A stretch of 64,000 nt of DNA from Apoda limacodes (GCA_946406115.1 OX291542.1:25431321-25495320); one strand, 5' to 3'; counted from the first letter of the stretch, positions 1-11,969 are shown. Notes: a model not told the origin generated them from the sequence alone. Numbers and translations: made by a program.

Positions 1-439
1 TGCAGTTTGCTTAAGAATTTTAGCTTTTCTGAAAGACCTATTAAACCACGGTCGTATAGCATTCCATACCAGCAAGGATTGAATAAGTGACCGCGGCTGC
101 GCAGACGTCAGGATCTTCTGAGTTAAAGCAGATCTGCCTCCACGGGTACAATGGGTAAAATTCTCGTAATCGATCCCAGTCTGCCGACTTTTAGTGCCAC
201 ATTCGACGCCAATTAGTTTGCCCTGGTGGATCGGGTTGTGAGCATGACATTTGAGTCCGAATGAGACAGTGGTCCGAGGAGCCAAGAGGCACATCCACTG
301 AGACGGATTATCCGTCCGGACAAGTAGTCAGCAGAAGGTCCAGTCAGGAGCTCGTATGTTCCTCTATACCTGGTATTCTCGTTGGAGAAAGTACTAGCTG
401 AGAGAATGTTCAAAAAAATGGGTTTTACCACAATTTGTT

Positions 440-720
440 ACAAAACCCTGCTCCCAACTCTGATTGCCGTAAATTACAAGCTATGATTGAATATCGAAAT
501 ATTGATTTACTCTATATTGATGCTTAAACCGCAACTGCACCAATTACCACATGGTCAGTGTTCTTTGTCTCCACCCTACCATCCAGATTTCAATTCAATT
601 GACAATATATAGGCTATGATCAAAAGATACATGGCCAAAAAAACTAGTGATAGAATATGGGGACTATAGTGAGATTAACAAAGGAAAAAGTTAAAGTAGA
701 AAGTAAAAGAGATAATGAAG
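440..720 (+). pseudogene. Decayed Tc1/mariner-like DDE transposase fragment
   Basis: Plus-strand translation contains the end of a DDE transposase: a PPYHPDFN-I-NI motif followed by AMIKRYMAKK (about 565-645). This corresponds to the conserved 'PPYHPDLNPIE-IW' block of insect Tc1/mariner-type transposases. A stop codon replaces the expected Trp and no ORF spans the domain, so it is a remnant. The upstream piece QNPAPNSDCRKLQ could be the preceding helical region. No terminal repeats were found. Bases 1-440 hold nothing else I recognise. Confidence 0.6.
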
Positions 721-864
721 ATGCAAATTACAATGTATTAGAGTTTGAGTAAAATTTTATGTATAGCAAAAAAAAAATTATTTTTGTCTAACTCTTCTTT
801 TGGAGCTCACTCACACAAATGCAAAGCTATGCTTATGCCTTGTAAACTGTAGCAATGTACAAAC

Positions 865-996
865 CCTCATAGGTTTAGGTGATGTAAGTTTGGCAGATTT
901 AAGTGGCTTTGTTCTTGATTTTTGTCTTGGTACTTCTTCATCTGAAGTGTCTGGGTCACAAATATTATTGAAGTAGCTCGAGTCTGACTTCAGTAT
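865..996 (-). CDS. Exon 2 of Ser-rich acidic protein (Claspin-like?)
   Basis: This exon follows a good acceptor (pyrimidine tract then ACAG, ending at 997). It continues the frame of the exon at 1791-2354 in phase 0. It encodes ILKSDSSYFNN, then an acidic DPDTSDEE stretch and a basic KSRTKPLKSAK stretch, ending in SPKPMR. Two ends are possible. A weak donor G|GTTTGT at 864 would splice onward to exons left of the window. Otherwise translation runs on to a TGA at 811-813, giving a protein of about 249 residues. The SPKPMR ending resembles the segment just before the conserved basic region of insect Claspins, so I favour onward splicing. That similarity is from memory and is weak. Confidence 0.5.
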
Positions 997-1790
997 CTGT
1001 AAAAAAAAGGGGTTATGATAAATTTATTTACATGCATTATGTTTTCATCCTATTTAGTAAGTGTGTCTTTATTTAAAATGCCCATATAACATAAAGTTAA
1101 ATGAAATACACTGCATAGATTGAAGATATGGACCAAATTTATTAGTTTAAGCTACTAAGCAGTGATTCATGAAAACTATACAGATAACAATTTACCAAGA
1201 TTATGCATTTTGGGGTTTTTGGATAGCAAGAATATCAAATAGCTTTGTTAACATTGTAACAGAGTATTAATTGTAAGGGTATTATCAATTCAGAAAGAAG
1301 CAGATTATATCTATTGTCTTTTTAGAATGAAAATTCACAATCATTCTTATCTTTCTATAAAACATGGGCCAAGTGAGTAATACTAATCATCCAGGGTGCA
1401 AAATATGTAAAAAGATTATCTTTGATTAGATAGAATGAATAGACAAGGAAAAGATAGTTTTTCTCAGCACCCTTTTTTGTAAAAACCCAAACACTACATG
1501 TATAACTAGAACTAGATTAATATTTTTGGATGTTACACCCAGCTCCTTCTGGTTCTAAACTAAATAAAGCTTGTACAGTAGACATCAGACAACAGATAGA
1601 AATATATATAATACTATACATATCTTTTTGTACATGGCTACATATACATAGAAAACACACAGACTCAAGACAAACACAAATGTTCTTAACATAAATGTTT
1701 GTCCTTTGCAAAAATCAAATCAACATCTCAGTTAAGTCGGCACATCATTATCCACTGAGTCACAGAGCGGCTAAAGGTTAGTCTACTCAC

Positions 1791-2354
1791 TTGTTCACTG
1801 TTTTCAGTTGTTGATTCTTCAGAACTGGTCATTTTATTATCACTGATTTCTTTAATTTTGTCATTAACACTATGTTGAGTATCCTTATCCTTAGTTCGGG
1901 AGTTAACTAAATCTTTAAACTTTTGCTTGATTTTATTACTTTTATTTATCATGCGAGTTTGTTGCTCTTTTATCTTGAGGCTTATAACATTTTCATCTGA
2001 CTCGGAACTACTTGATGAGATACTTCTAATTCTTTGTTTGAGAGTAAAACTTTTGTTCAATAACAGAGCATCAATGTTATCTTGACCAATAGATTTAGTG
2101 GGGGAATTGATATCTTTGTCAGAGACATTATGTTTATCTACTTCACTGTCACTGTCTGAAAATTGTAGGTGTCTCCTTCTAAAGTTTTTTGGAAGTGCTT
2201 CATCATCACTTGAACTTTGATAACCTGCTTTTTCATGAGATAACTTTTCAGACACTGCAACAATACTGATGTCTTTTATAGGTATTTTCTCAGAACTTAT
2301 AGGGAAAGATTCAGTTTCCTTTATGAGAATAGTGATGCTCTCTTGTATATCCAT
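1791..2354 (-). CDS. Exon 1 of Ser-rich acidic protein (Claspin-like?)
   Basis: The exon starts at an ATG (2354), encodes 188 residues and ends at a strong donor CAA|GTGAGT. Phase 0 matches the acceptor at 996/997. The product is low-complexity and very rich in Ser, Asp, Glu and Lys. It has acidic serine clusters that look like casein kinase 2 sites (SSSDDE, SDSDSE, SSSSSESDE) and a Lys/Gln-rich segment around residues 130-150. No folded domain is visible. The composition and the FSDSDSE-type motifs fit the N-terminal region of Claspin, the replication-fork adaptor for Chk1 activation. Many nuclear proteins look similar, so the family assignment is tentative while the gene structure is reasonably firm. 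The intron (997-1790) contains no further exon that I can see. Confidence 0.6.
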
Positions 2355-2619
2355 TGTAAACTTAAAATAAAACTGTTTCTTTTAAGAACTGATACCTGCA
2401 CTTAATTTTCTCTAACGTGTAATAAATCATAATCTATTTCTATTGTTAAAATAATTGATCTGACTAAGCTATATAATAAGCAATGCAAAGTAAATAAATA
2501 AAAAATATCGAAACTCCACAATATGAAAAAGGCGCGCGATATTTCTTTTTGATATTGTTGTTTTTATTTGCCAATGTGGCAGGCAAAGGACTTAGCCATA
2601 CAGCCTTGTCTGACTTTTT

Positions 2620-3160
2620 TTTTTAGGTTTCTTATGTAGAATCCAGTTGAAAAAATGCCTATGCCAAGTTATTTGTTTTTAATTGTCTAATCCTTGAATA
2701 GAGCGGCGTATGCCATGTCGAATGTACTTTAAATGTTAAATGTCCAATTTATGTAAGAACTTGGCCTAAACCACGTACTTTCCAGTTTATCCAATCCAAG
2801 TTGTTTTTTTTTTTTAAAAGTTCAATTCCTGTCATTACTATAAACTTGTATGATATTGGATAAGTATCAGGGTTTCGAAGTATTTCCTGAATAGAACGCG
2901 GGATATCTCCACTGTTTTTGTAAATATTTCAAAAGTCTTAAATCATAATTAGTCTAGTCATCAAAAATATGTGGTCTATAGTTTGATCTTCAGTATTGCA
3001 AAAATTACAAATAGATGATGAAAATAAAATTTGACAGCTGCTCTGTAGCGGTAGCGCGCTAACGATAAATTGACATTGAAAAAACCCCAGATTAGCGTGA
3101 TTTTCAAAAAAATAATTAAGTATAAAATTAGACATCGCCATTAGAGTGCGGTAAAACTAA
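2620..3160 (-). pseudogene. LINE C-terminal fragment (I/R1-like RNase H end)
   Basis: The minus strand encodes a degenerate C-terminus of a non-LTR retrotransposon. A Cys/His block CNFCNTEDQTIDHIFL (about 2960-3005) is followed, after stops and frameshifts, by SGDIPRSIQEILRN and NLDWINWK (2790-2910). The Cys-x2-Cys...DHI pattern is the usual finger near the end of such polyproteins. It lies just downstream of a jockey element on the same strand but is a separate fragment. Confidence 0.5.
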
Positions 3161-3188
3161 AATATGCAAAAATAGTTCAACGAGTTCA

Positions 3189-5519
3189 TTTTTTTTTTTT
3201 CAAGGCATTATCGTGCAATAGGTCATGAACCATGAGCAGATGAGTTTTGTACATTTTGTGGCCCTTAGAGTGAACTGCACATTAACAATTCGTGTTCTGA
3301 TGGTCTTTTATTATTTTGGGCACTGAAATCCAGAATTTGGTGCCTCTAAAAGCGTTTCACTTTAGGTCGTTCAGTGAGCTGCACGGCCAGTTGGTTGGGA
3401 TGTTGTTTTAGTCTTTTCTGGTATTTAGTACTGTTGGACTAGGCCTCTTCCTTCCCCGCGAGCGTATCAAGAGCCTTGTGCAAATCTGTTGTTTTTGCTA
3501 GATCTCTTTGAATGCAGTTTCGTAATCTTTGTATTATGCTCACATTAGAGGTACATGAAAATCCCTAGAATTGGATGCCGTAAGTCCAGATAGGCTTCAG
3601 CACTGTTTTGTAAACCAGGAGTTTATTGTTGAGGGACAATTTGGATCCTCTGCCAAGAAGCCAGTGCATGGATTTGTATTTAAGACTGATCTCGTGTCTT
3701 TTGGTTTGTATGTGTTTCCTCCATGACAGTTTACGATCCAGATGGATTCCCAAATATCTGGCGGAGTCATTTTGTGGCAGTTGGTTATTTCCTAATGTTA
3801 CTGGAGGACAGTTTCCTTGTCGGAGAGCAAAATTTACGTGTACCGACTTAGATGTGCTCACATTGATTCTCCATTTCTTTAACCACATATTTATTTGGTT
3901 TAGTCCGCTTTGCAACATTTTGGAGGCTGTTGCTGGATTCTCGCTGGATGCCAAAACTGCCGTATCATCAGCGTAAGTAGCTACAGTTATTTCCGGCATA
4001 AGTGGTAAGTCTGCTGTGAAAATTGTGTAAAGGATTGGACCAAGTACCGATCCTTGGGGAACTCCTGCCAATATTTCGTGGAATGCAGATGTGGAATCTC
4101 CCTCTTTAACCTGGAAGATTGGGTTTGTAAGGTAGGATTTAATGATGCCATAGTATGTATGAGGTAGGTGGAGCTTTATTTTGTAGAGGAGACCCTTATG
4201 CCAGACCCTATCAAAGGCCTGCTGGATATCCAGAAATACTGCAGAACATTATTTCTTTTTCTCTAGGGCATCTCTAATGACGTTATAAACTCTATGAACC
4301 TGTTCTGTTGTTCCGTGATCTTGTCTAAATCCTAACTGGTGGTCAGGTATGATTAACCTTTCATGTAGGGTTTCTAGGAGTCTTTGACGAAGAAGTTTTT
4401 CAAAGAGTTTGGATGTGGCTGAAGGCTAGCTTATCGGTCTATATGATGTTACTTGATGGACTAGTTATCCTGGTTTCGGTATCATTATCACCTGAGAGAC
4501 TTTCCATAATGTGGGGAAGTAACCAAGCCTTATGACGCCATTGAAAAGAGTGGTTAGGAAAACAATGGCCTTATGTGGTAGCTCCTTCAAAACCTTTTTA
4601 TCAATAAGGTCAAAGCCCGGTGCCTTCTTATTTTCCATTTTCATTATGAATCTCATTACTTCTTTTGGTGTGACAGGTCGAATTGGAATGTCCATTTGAA
4701 AGTCTTCAGAGAGTACTTTGTCTATTTCCATTTCGCTTATGTTTGGATCTGGGTGGTTTGGTACAAATACTCTTGCAAGGTGATCAGCAAATGCCTTAGC
4801 TTTGTCTTGGTCTGATTTAGCCCATCCAGTGCCTTGTAAGGGAGGTTTGGAGAGTGATCGTTGGTTAAAATTTTTGCATGCATGCCATATGGAGTAGTTG
4901 GTTGTTTTGGTGGCCGTCAGTGAATGCAGATGAGCCTCAAGTGTGGCGTTGTTTGCTATAGTATTGTCCTACTTAGTTCGCGAGAAGCTCTGTTAAGCGC
5001 CGCTTTATCTTCTGGATGTCTAATAGTATGCCATACTCTGCGAAGTCTTCTTTTTTCCAAGATTTTCTCTTTTATTTCCCATGGTACCATTTTCTTTTGA
5101 GGCAGTGGGTTAGGTAATTCTGGTGTACATTTCCAACATGCCTGCTGTATTGTAGTCATAAAACTTTTTGTAGCATTGCCTATATCTGTTGGGTAGGGAA
5201 TGTTCTACTAAGTGGCGAAAGGATTCCCAGTCAGTGGACTTGTTGTATAAGTAAGATTTCTTTTCATAGTGCAGTATGGTTGTGCTAATAGATATTATAA
5301 CTGGGGTATGATCAGATAATCCATCTAAACATGACTTCACCTTGAAGAAGTATCTTGTTAAGTCTTTGGAAATGAAAAACTCTATAAGGTCGGGCAGTCT
5401 GTTGGGGTCTGAGGGCCAGTGTATTGGTTCAGGTGTTGCAATAGTAGTCAGATGGTTTTTGTCAATGGTCTTTTTGAGTTCTCTTCCTCGCTTTGTTGTG
5501 AGTCTAGAGCCCCAATGTA
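3189..5519 (-). mobile_element. Jockey-clade LINE, 3' part (reverse transcriptase)
   Basis: Reading leftward, this is the 3' half of a jockey-type LINE ending in a poly(A) run (T-tract 3189-3200). Translation shows the endonuclease end (GLSDHTPVI near 5300), then palm blocks of the reverse transcriptase. These include APGFDLIDKKVLKELP near 4620, GVPQGSVLGP near 4060 and the catalytic YADDTAVLA near 3980. The thumb region GIHLDRKLSWRKHI follows near 3740. Several frameshifts and stops break it into pieces, so it is dead. Its 5' part is at 6860-7610, separated by a younger CR1-like insertion. Confidence 0.85.
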
Positions 5520-6860
5520 TAAATTCAAATTCAAATTCAATTTAATTTATTCAGTTTAGGCTACAATAATTGAGCACTTATGAATGTCACTACGCCATCG
5601 GTTCGTAAGTCTACAGGGCGGGAGACCTTGTACTGAGAAGAACCGGCAAGAAACTCAGCAAGGGCATTTCTTTTCTCCCTTTCTCTTACAGCGTCCAATT
5701 AAAATATTGGAAAATGTCCTCCCTATCATAAAAGGACACTTTCCATTACAAACATAAAAAAACATGAAATATAAAGCACAAGCACAACATAAAAAAGTAT
5801 GTAATATAAACAAAAGACAGTTTATGTATTCATCACTAAGGAATAATCAATGTCTTACAGTATTAATAAACAAAACAAAAAAGTAAGACTAAATACTAAG
5901 AATACAAAGAAGTTTGCAAGAGCAGACCAGCCTCCACAGGTGGCACCCGTTCACGAGTATGACACATGAATCAGCCATCGCTTCGCTCAACCATGTTTTA
6001 GGGAACGTAACGACCCAACACACACGCCACCACCGCAGAGACACTTTGAGAGAGCATGACACACTCAAGCAACTCCAATAAAACTTCGATTGTACTAGTT
6101 ACAATGTGTGTAGTAAAGGAACAAAATATAAGAGGAGAAGATTGGAAGGTTCGTAATGCTTTACTACCGAGAAGCAACGGCAATAAACTCACTAGTTAAT
6201 CTTTTATACATCATATAAAAATACAATATAGCCTTACACTAGGTAATAACATAATATACAATGTTTTAATTAAAAAAAAAAAATATTTCAAATGCCCCAA
6301 TACAAATCAATTAAGTTCTAATTTTTCCAAGCATTTTTATCATTTATGTATTCATCTACTTTGTAATAGCTTTTTTTCATTAAACCATCTTTGACATATA
6401 TTTTAAATTTATTTGAGGGTAAATTAACCCCATGTTCTGGAATTTTATTGTAGAAAAATATACTTTGTATTGCGAAAGAGACCTTCTGAAGACGACATTT
6501 TGGAACTACCAATTTATCCTTATTCCTTGTATTAACACTGTGGAGGTCACTATTTTTAGCAAATAAGTGACAATTTTGGCGTACATACATTATACAAGCA
6601 AAGATATATTGGCAAGGAACAGTTAAAATATCAATTTCCCTCCATAGTTCCCTAAGAGAAATTCGAGGTCCTAATTTATAAATTGACCGTACTGCTCTCT
6701 TTTGCAAAATAAAGACTGTATCAATATCAGCTGCCTTACCCCAAAGCAAAATGCCATAAAACATGACGGAATGGAAATAGCTAAAGTAGACCAAGCGAGC
6801 AGTGTCAACATCTGTAAGCTGCCTTGCTTGGCATTCCAGTCTCCTCCTGCCAGAAAAAAT
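5520..6860 (-). mobile_element. CR1-like LINE, 5'-truncated, inserted in jockey LINE
   Basis: The minus-strand ORF ending at 6318 encodes the C-terminus of a non-LTR reverse transcriptase. It includes TARLVYFSYFHSVMFYGILL, ILQKRAVRSIYKLGPR and LTVPCQYIFACIMYVRQN, typical of CR1/Rex-like insect LINEs. A long 3' UTR follows and ends in AAATTC/GAATTT repeats at about 5522-5545. The UTR section 5600-5700 contains 'gaagaaccggcaagaaactc', also found in the related tail at 22275-22446. The element is 5'-truncated and sits between two collinear parts of a jockey LINE. Its coding end is open and therefore younger than the host element. Confidence 0.8.
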
Positions 6861-7610
6861 TCCTCCCAAGGAGTTTATGTATTCGGTGAACTGAGTCTCT
6901 CTTATCTTGTGTTTGGGAGGACAGTATACTGATGACACCGTGATATCTCCATTTCTATCTCGAATTAAAACCGAGGTTGCCTGAATATGTTCAGTTTTAA
7001 ACTGTTGAAGTGATTGGTGTTTCATGGATGACTTGATGATGACTGCGGTACCGCCATGGGCTGTGCCGTCCGGATGATTAGTGCAGTAGATATTAAAACT
7101 TTTAATTCTGATTTGGTTTTTATCTGTTAGATAAGTTTCAGATATCAATGCAATGTCGAGATTGTGGAGGTTCAGTAGGCTCTCAATCTCGTGTTTGTTG
7201 GGAGGTAAGCCATTTACGTTCCAAGTGGCTATTTTTAAAGCCGTCTTAGGCTAGTTTGTTGACGAGTGTTGTAATGAGACTCAGCAACGAGTTCTTTGAA
7301 TGGATTATTTCCGCCAACATATTTGTATTAATAAACTTTGGTTCAAAATTTAAGGTCTCATTCGTAGATTTCCATGCTTCAGATGCGATATTTGCGTCTG
7401 ACCAATGATGAGCTAAAACAACTATCTCAAGGCATTTTTGTCTTTTTAATGTCTGTAACACTCATCATATTTTTTTTATATATGAACATTCTTGGGAAAT
7501 CACCTTGTAGCTCTTTTTTTGATTTTATAATGTAGTTAACACATTGCTTGGTACAGTAGAACGACTTTAATTGGATGACTCTAGGGGTCCTAAACAGAGA
7601 GTGTTCAGAG
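6860..7610 (-). mobile_element. Jockey-clade LINE, 5' part (ORF1 end and endonuclease)
   Basis: The minus strand shows the start of the apurinic-type endonuclease (ATWNVNGLPP near 7235, then LDIALISETYL). GGTAVIIKSS and SSVYCPPKH follow, and then AGGDWNAK at the junction with the CR1 insertion near 6860. The matching continuation H-WGSRLTTKRGRE begins at about 5515. Upstream, 7246-7600 holds a frameshifted ORF1 C-terminus (PRVIQLKSF, FPRMFIYKK). The 5' end is unclear, at about 7610. Confidence 0.8.
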
Positions 7611-9060
7611 TAGGGCTGCCACCTGTCACTTCTTGATTTAAGGGTTTCCAGATCAATTAATAAGGGTTTTTGATTTTGTTACGCAAGACAAATTAATGAG
7701 GGCTGAAAGTGCTCATGAGTAGACATGAGTGCAAATTGGAACGCTGCCACCGTTCCCCTTCCATAACGGCAAGCAGCATTCCCGCATTAGGGCGTAGATT
7801 CTGTGCAGTAACTACATCACGCAACGTCACACAACGCGCCTAATTCAAACGGCCGCGCACAGCGCGCTAGATAGAATGTCGGTTTTTGACAAATACGGGA
7901 GTTTTGTTTACCCCGTATTTTACTTTGCTAATTAATTCGCATAATATCAAAACCGGCAAAGTAGGGCTAACCTAAATTTTGACAAATTAAAAAAAAAAGA
8001 ATAATTATCTGTCATATCCATAGATATTAATGACAAATATTTTGCTTTTATATCTGCATGGAATTAAGCTATAGAAAGTCTACAACTTATATAAAAATAT
8101 AAGCCCAAAAGTACAAATTCACATTTAATTTAAACCAGGGCCGAAGCCTTCAAAATTGGTAAAAAGTGAAAAAAAATAATAGTAGGATGAAACCCATTAG
8201 AAAAGGAGATGAATGTGATAAAACTGAAAGGAAAAATAAATTACGGGCGATCCGATTTCGGGGAAGTGGGGAGGGTGAGTTTTTAAGGGTAAAAAATGGT
8301 TTACCTCGATTTCCGGCAAAACTACAAGTCCTATGGAAAAAAAAGAAATAGAAAAGTTGTAGGTAATAAAAAGATCTGCAACTTTTGTAATTACAATTTT
8401 TTCACATTCCCTCAAAATTTATATGAAAAATTCAAATAACCAAGTTTTTGGTTTTATTTATCTTTTTCAAAAAATTATTTTTCTTATACGAAATTTGATC
8501 AAAAATTACCTTGTTATGTCCCAAATATACTGTAATTTATTTTATTTAAAATATTAATTTTTTCACGTGCGACTGTAACGTGAAAGCTGATATTTTGACG
8601 CAAGAATTTTCGATTGAAAATTAGGGTGCTTTTTTGATATTAAGTCAAAATAAGGTTGAAAAAATAAATATTAAAAATAAATAGTTTCGAGATAATTAAC
8701 CTATAACGCCGAACATCCTTCTACTTAAATAAGTACGACAGTGCAATTCTTCTCATCCCCACAACCGACCTCGGCACGGTCATAAAACTATTGTTAAGTG
8801 GCCTCGGCACGTACTAACTGCCCCAGATGACAATCTCGCTATCCGGATAGCGATTAGTCTCAACGACCTGCCCTAATAGGGCCTCACGGTTTCGTCGGCG
8901 ACCGCAAGGATACACGAGATATCAAAGAGTGCCGGGGCTAATAACTAATACAAAAAATCCAAATGTTCAAAAATAACCGTCTCCGATTATGCCTTTTGCT
9001 ATGTATGTATTCCAGTTCAAGAAGCTTATATATGGATGTCACTGTGCACTACGAACAAAT
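7611..9060. other. Non-coding stretch, no gene recognised
   Basis: AT-rich sequence without a convincing ORF. Around 8700-8960 a GC-richer block ('cctcggcacg' occurs twice, and 'gctatccggatagc' is a short palindrome) looks like old transposon sequence, but I cannot name it. ORFs at 8166-8415 are low-complexity chance frames. Confidence 0.5.
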
Positions 9061-9062
9061 AG

Positions 9063-9290
9063 TTGAAGCCAATTTTTCTTGACCTTTTTGACTTTTCTAA
9101 GTGGGTTGTGGAAATAATAAGAATCATTTATAAAACTGGCAGTCTCAGCGACATAAATAACTACAGGCCAATAATCATACTCTCATGTATTTATAAAATA
9201 ATTGAGAGGTATTTTGGTAATGAAAGAAATAAACATTTTACTATCTTTATAGACTTTTCTAAGGCATTAGATTTTTAATTTATGAAACCA
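9063..9290 (+). pseudogene. Reverse transcriptase fragment of a LINE
   Basis: A 72-codon frame contains KTGSLSDINNYRPI-ILSCIYKIIE, the N-terminal palm motif of LINE reverse transcriptases ('NYRPISLLS'). It is joined directly to FIDFSKALDF, a block that normally lies dozens of residues downstream. An internal deletion has therefore fused two motifs. The remnant is short and cannot be functional. Confidence 0.7.
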
Positions 9291-9596
9291 TCTTTTCAAA
9301 TTAGAAAGAGATGAAATACACGGCCCAACTTAAAAATGGTTCTGGAGGAAGCACAAGCTATAATGCAAAAAAATTCAACATCTTATGTAAATTGGCACAT
9401 GACATTGGCCTAGCTATTAATGCAAAAAAACTAAGCTTATACACATACACTCGAAGCATTTAAAATATTTTAACAAGCCAGCCATTCCGAGCCATGATCA
9501 TCTATGTCTTCATAACCAAATTCAATGTTATAAATATATTTGTATATATTTATGTATACTATATATATTCACAGTAATACGTAGAGTACATTTTTT

Positions 9597-9735
9597 TATA
9601 CCACTATTGACACCTGTCAAACAAGCTCACGGTCCCTTGATGGTAAGTAGTCACTGTAGCCTATGGACGCTTGCAACACCAGGGGTATACTCGCGCGTTG
9701 CCGATCCTTCAGAAGTCTTATAACTTATAATAAAT
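9597..9735 (-). repeat. Jockey-type LINE 3' end (same family as 43563-44168)
   Basis: Begins with a T-rich stretch and 'ataccacta', then 'tgatggtaagtagtcac', 'gcctatggacgcttgcaac' and 'gttgccgatccttcagaag'. This is the reverse complement of the 3' end of the LINE at 43563-44168, so it is a 5'-truncated minus-strand copy. Confidence 0.75.
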
Positions 9736-10111
9736 AATAACAAACAGTAGGGACTTATGAGGCTAATAAGGTGCATATTACCCTAAACTCGGGTACAGTT
9801 ATTATTTTATTTACATTGTCACACTGACTCGACTGTTGTAACTTTCAAAATGACTGATGATGTTTGTTTCGTGTACATCGATTTCTAGTTTTCTTTTAGA
9901 TTTACGTTTCTTTTAGACGTAAAGGAACACAATACATTGTTATTTTGCGTAATTATTGTGTATATTTTTATTTGTCCATTATTTTCTTATTATAATTTGT
10001 GATGAATATGTTATAAAACTACAGTTTTCTATTTATAAATGACAAAAAATAAAAAAAATGCTTATTTAAATCTAAAGGACCTATTATATACTATACGAGC
10101 CATTTTTAAGT

Positions 10112-11110
10112 AATCCGTTCCGTTCCGTTGCAGCGTCTTTCCAGCCCGCGTTCCACTGCAAGGACTCAAGGAACGGGTCACATAGAAAAAAAAAACGAGT
10201 TGCACTCCGGGAGTGCCGGCAGAAGTGAAAACCTTTACACACGATTCGCGCTTAACACTCAAATATGTCACAAGACATGTCTTTGACATTGTCAAGAAAT
10301 AATGATGTTTGTTTATTTACTTTTTTGACGTAGGATATTTGACATCGCAATCTGTCATAGAATTAAAATTCCATATCCAACCTCCCTGTACTACTCATAA
10401 TCGCAAATACTAAAAATAAAAATTATAATAGGCGTGGCATTACGGTTTCCGTATTTTACAAAGACAAAGATGCACTTTGTTCAATTTCCATATTTTAAAC
10501 ACTTTATATACACGAATTTTACGAATACACAGCAGTATGGCCACTACACAGACGGTCGAGCCATCAGCTGTTACCATCCATGGATGCGCGTAGCACGCTG
10601 TAACATAAACACACACGACCATTCGCGCAAGCGCCCTGCAGGCATACATTTTCGCCGCGCCGTAGAAAGAGAGGGGGATACTCCCTCTCCTACGCCGCGC
10701 AAGCTGTTTACTCTCCATCCGTCTTACGATTTTTCACGATCAGGACACGTGACCTGACGCGAGTTTATCATTTTTTACCCATACCAAAAAAAGTGCACAA
10801 CGTCGCTAAAGAAGTTTTCACTTCAAAAAAAGATCGATGAGAGGGTCCAGCAGAGTACTCAAAACTGCGGGCTGGAACAGCGCAAGCATTCAAAAAGGTG
10901 GTACTTGAAGAACCGGAGGGTCCCCAACCACTCGAAGGTATGCAGCGTCTCCAGTACACATTAAAGAGTGATTCTAGTTGTGTCCAGTCCATCTCGAGAT
11001 ATTCCCATGTGTGCCTTTTACCTCTGCCCGAGACACCAGTAAGACGGGGTACAAAAGGCAGGTAGTGTAGAACTTCGCAGTCTAGGATGTGCAGTGGGAG
11101 GGATAGACCG
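10112..11110 (+). repeat. Repeat element X (interrupted by element Y)
   Basis: The segments 10112-10185 and 10831-11110 match 62385-62710 in the same order. Shared blocks include 'ctcaaggaacgggtcacata', 'gatcgatgagagggt', 'aaggtatgc' and 'cccgagacaccagtaagacg'. At 62.4 kb the two halves are adjacent, so this copy was split by element Y. I do not recognise the family. The minus-strand ORF at 10768-11253 is not conserved with the other copy and is unlikely to be a gene. Confidence 0.65.
10186..10830. mobile_element. Non-autonomous TIR-like element Y, copy 1
   Basis: One end carries a palindrome 'gcactccgggagtgc' followed by 'cggcagaagtgaaaac'; the other ends in 'gaagttttcacttc'. Adenine tracts flank both sides. 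An inverted second copy lies at 60034-60905, with matching internal blocks 'gacagattg', 'taaactcgcgtcag' and 'gtgcac'. No transposase is encoded. The mid part is GC-richer and includes 'aggacacgtgacc'. Confidence 0.65.
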
Positions 11111-11603
11111 ACCGGTATCAGTACCCTGAAACCAGGAGGATGATAAATATATGCAAGAAGGGAAAAGTGACTGCTTTGCCGTTTGTGGTCTGCATGCTGG
11201 CTTCTAAACTCTTTTGTGTTCTGTTTCTTCTTTGATGATATTGATTTGCACAAGCTTATTCAGTTTATATCCATGTAGCTTCAGTAGTTTTGTTTTTCTA
11301 TTTCAGCATTCTAATTCCTATTCCTCTCGTTGCTTGACTGGCATTCCAATTTTTGCATTTTATCGTGTTGGTTAACTGTCATTGTTATTGTTGTTGATAG
11401 TCATTGTTAAGGTATTTTCGATTGGCTTCCGTTGTCAGTAGGTTTAAGCATAAATTTAAATATTGATATGACCGAATGTTTTACTGTAGCAGTTTCTATC
11501 TATAATTCTAAAGCTTATTTAATCACAGCCTAATTCCGCCGTCATAGATTCTAATAAAAAATAAAGAAAGCTAGATACTCGTAGATTTGTGATGCAATTA
11601 AAA

Positions 11604-11675
11604 AAAACCGGCCAAGTGCGAATCGGACTCGCGCACTGAGGGTACCTACAACCATTTCCGTAAATTACAAACCAT
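11604..11675. repeat. Half of a TIR repeat ('ggccaagtgcgaatcggact' end)
   Basis: 'aaccggccaagtgcgaatcgg' then 'actcgcgcactgagggtacc' and 'cgtaaattacaaacc' match the reverse complement of the right end of 40961-41219. It is a common lepidopteran interspersed repeat, present here as one end only. Confidence 0.6.
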
Positions 11676-11969
11676 CCATACAATTACTGACTAAGCCCGA
11701 CGTTATGCGCTCTTACCTATTTTTTTTTAAATGTAAGATGTTTACTTTATGTTATTGTAAGGATACCTTTATTTCTACCTATGTTTCATCGCTTTGCTGT
11801 TGAAGACTGTCGTCGAACATCTTCAAAAAATACATGGCATATAATTGGACGTAAAGAGGATTTCTAAATTTACATTCTGTTTAGAATTATTCTTTTTTTT
11901 TAGTTTAAGATCTATCTATGTTTATAAGGTATTGAAAAGTATAAAATATGAAGATAATTTATAAAAAAA

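Noticed and set aside
213..431. 72-codon minus-strand ORF
   Set aside because: No motif, no splice context, next to transposase debris; probably chance.
3626..3976. Plus-strand ORF of 116 codons
   Set aside because: Antisense of the jockey reverse transcriptase.
10434..10757. ORFs on both strands, 92-107 codons
   Set aside because: They lie inside the non-autonomous element Y and are not preserved in the second copy.
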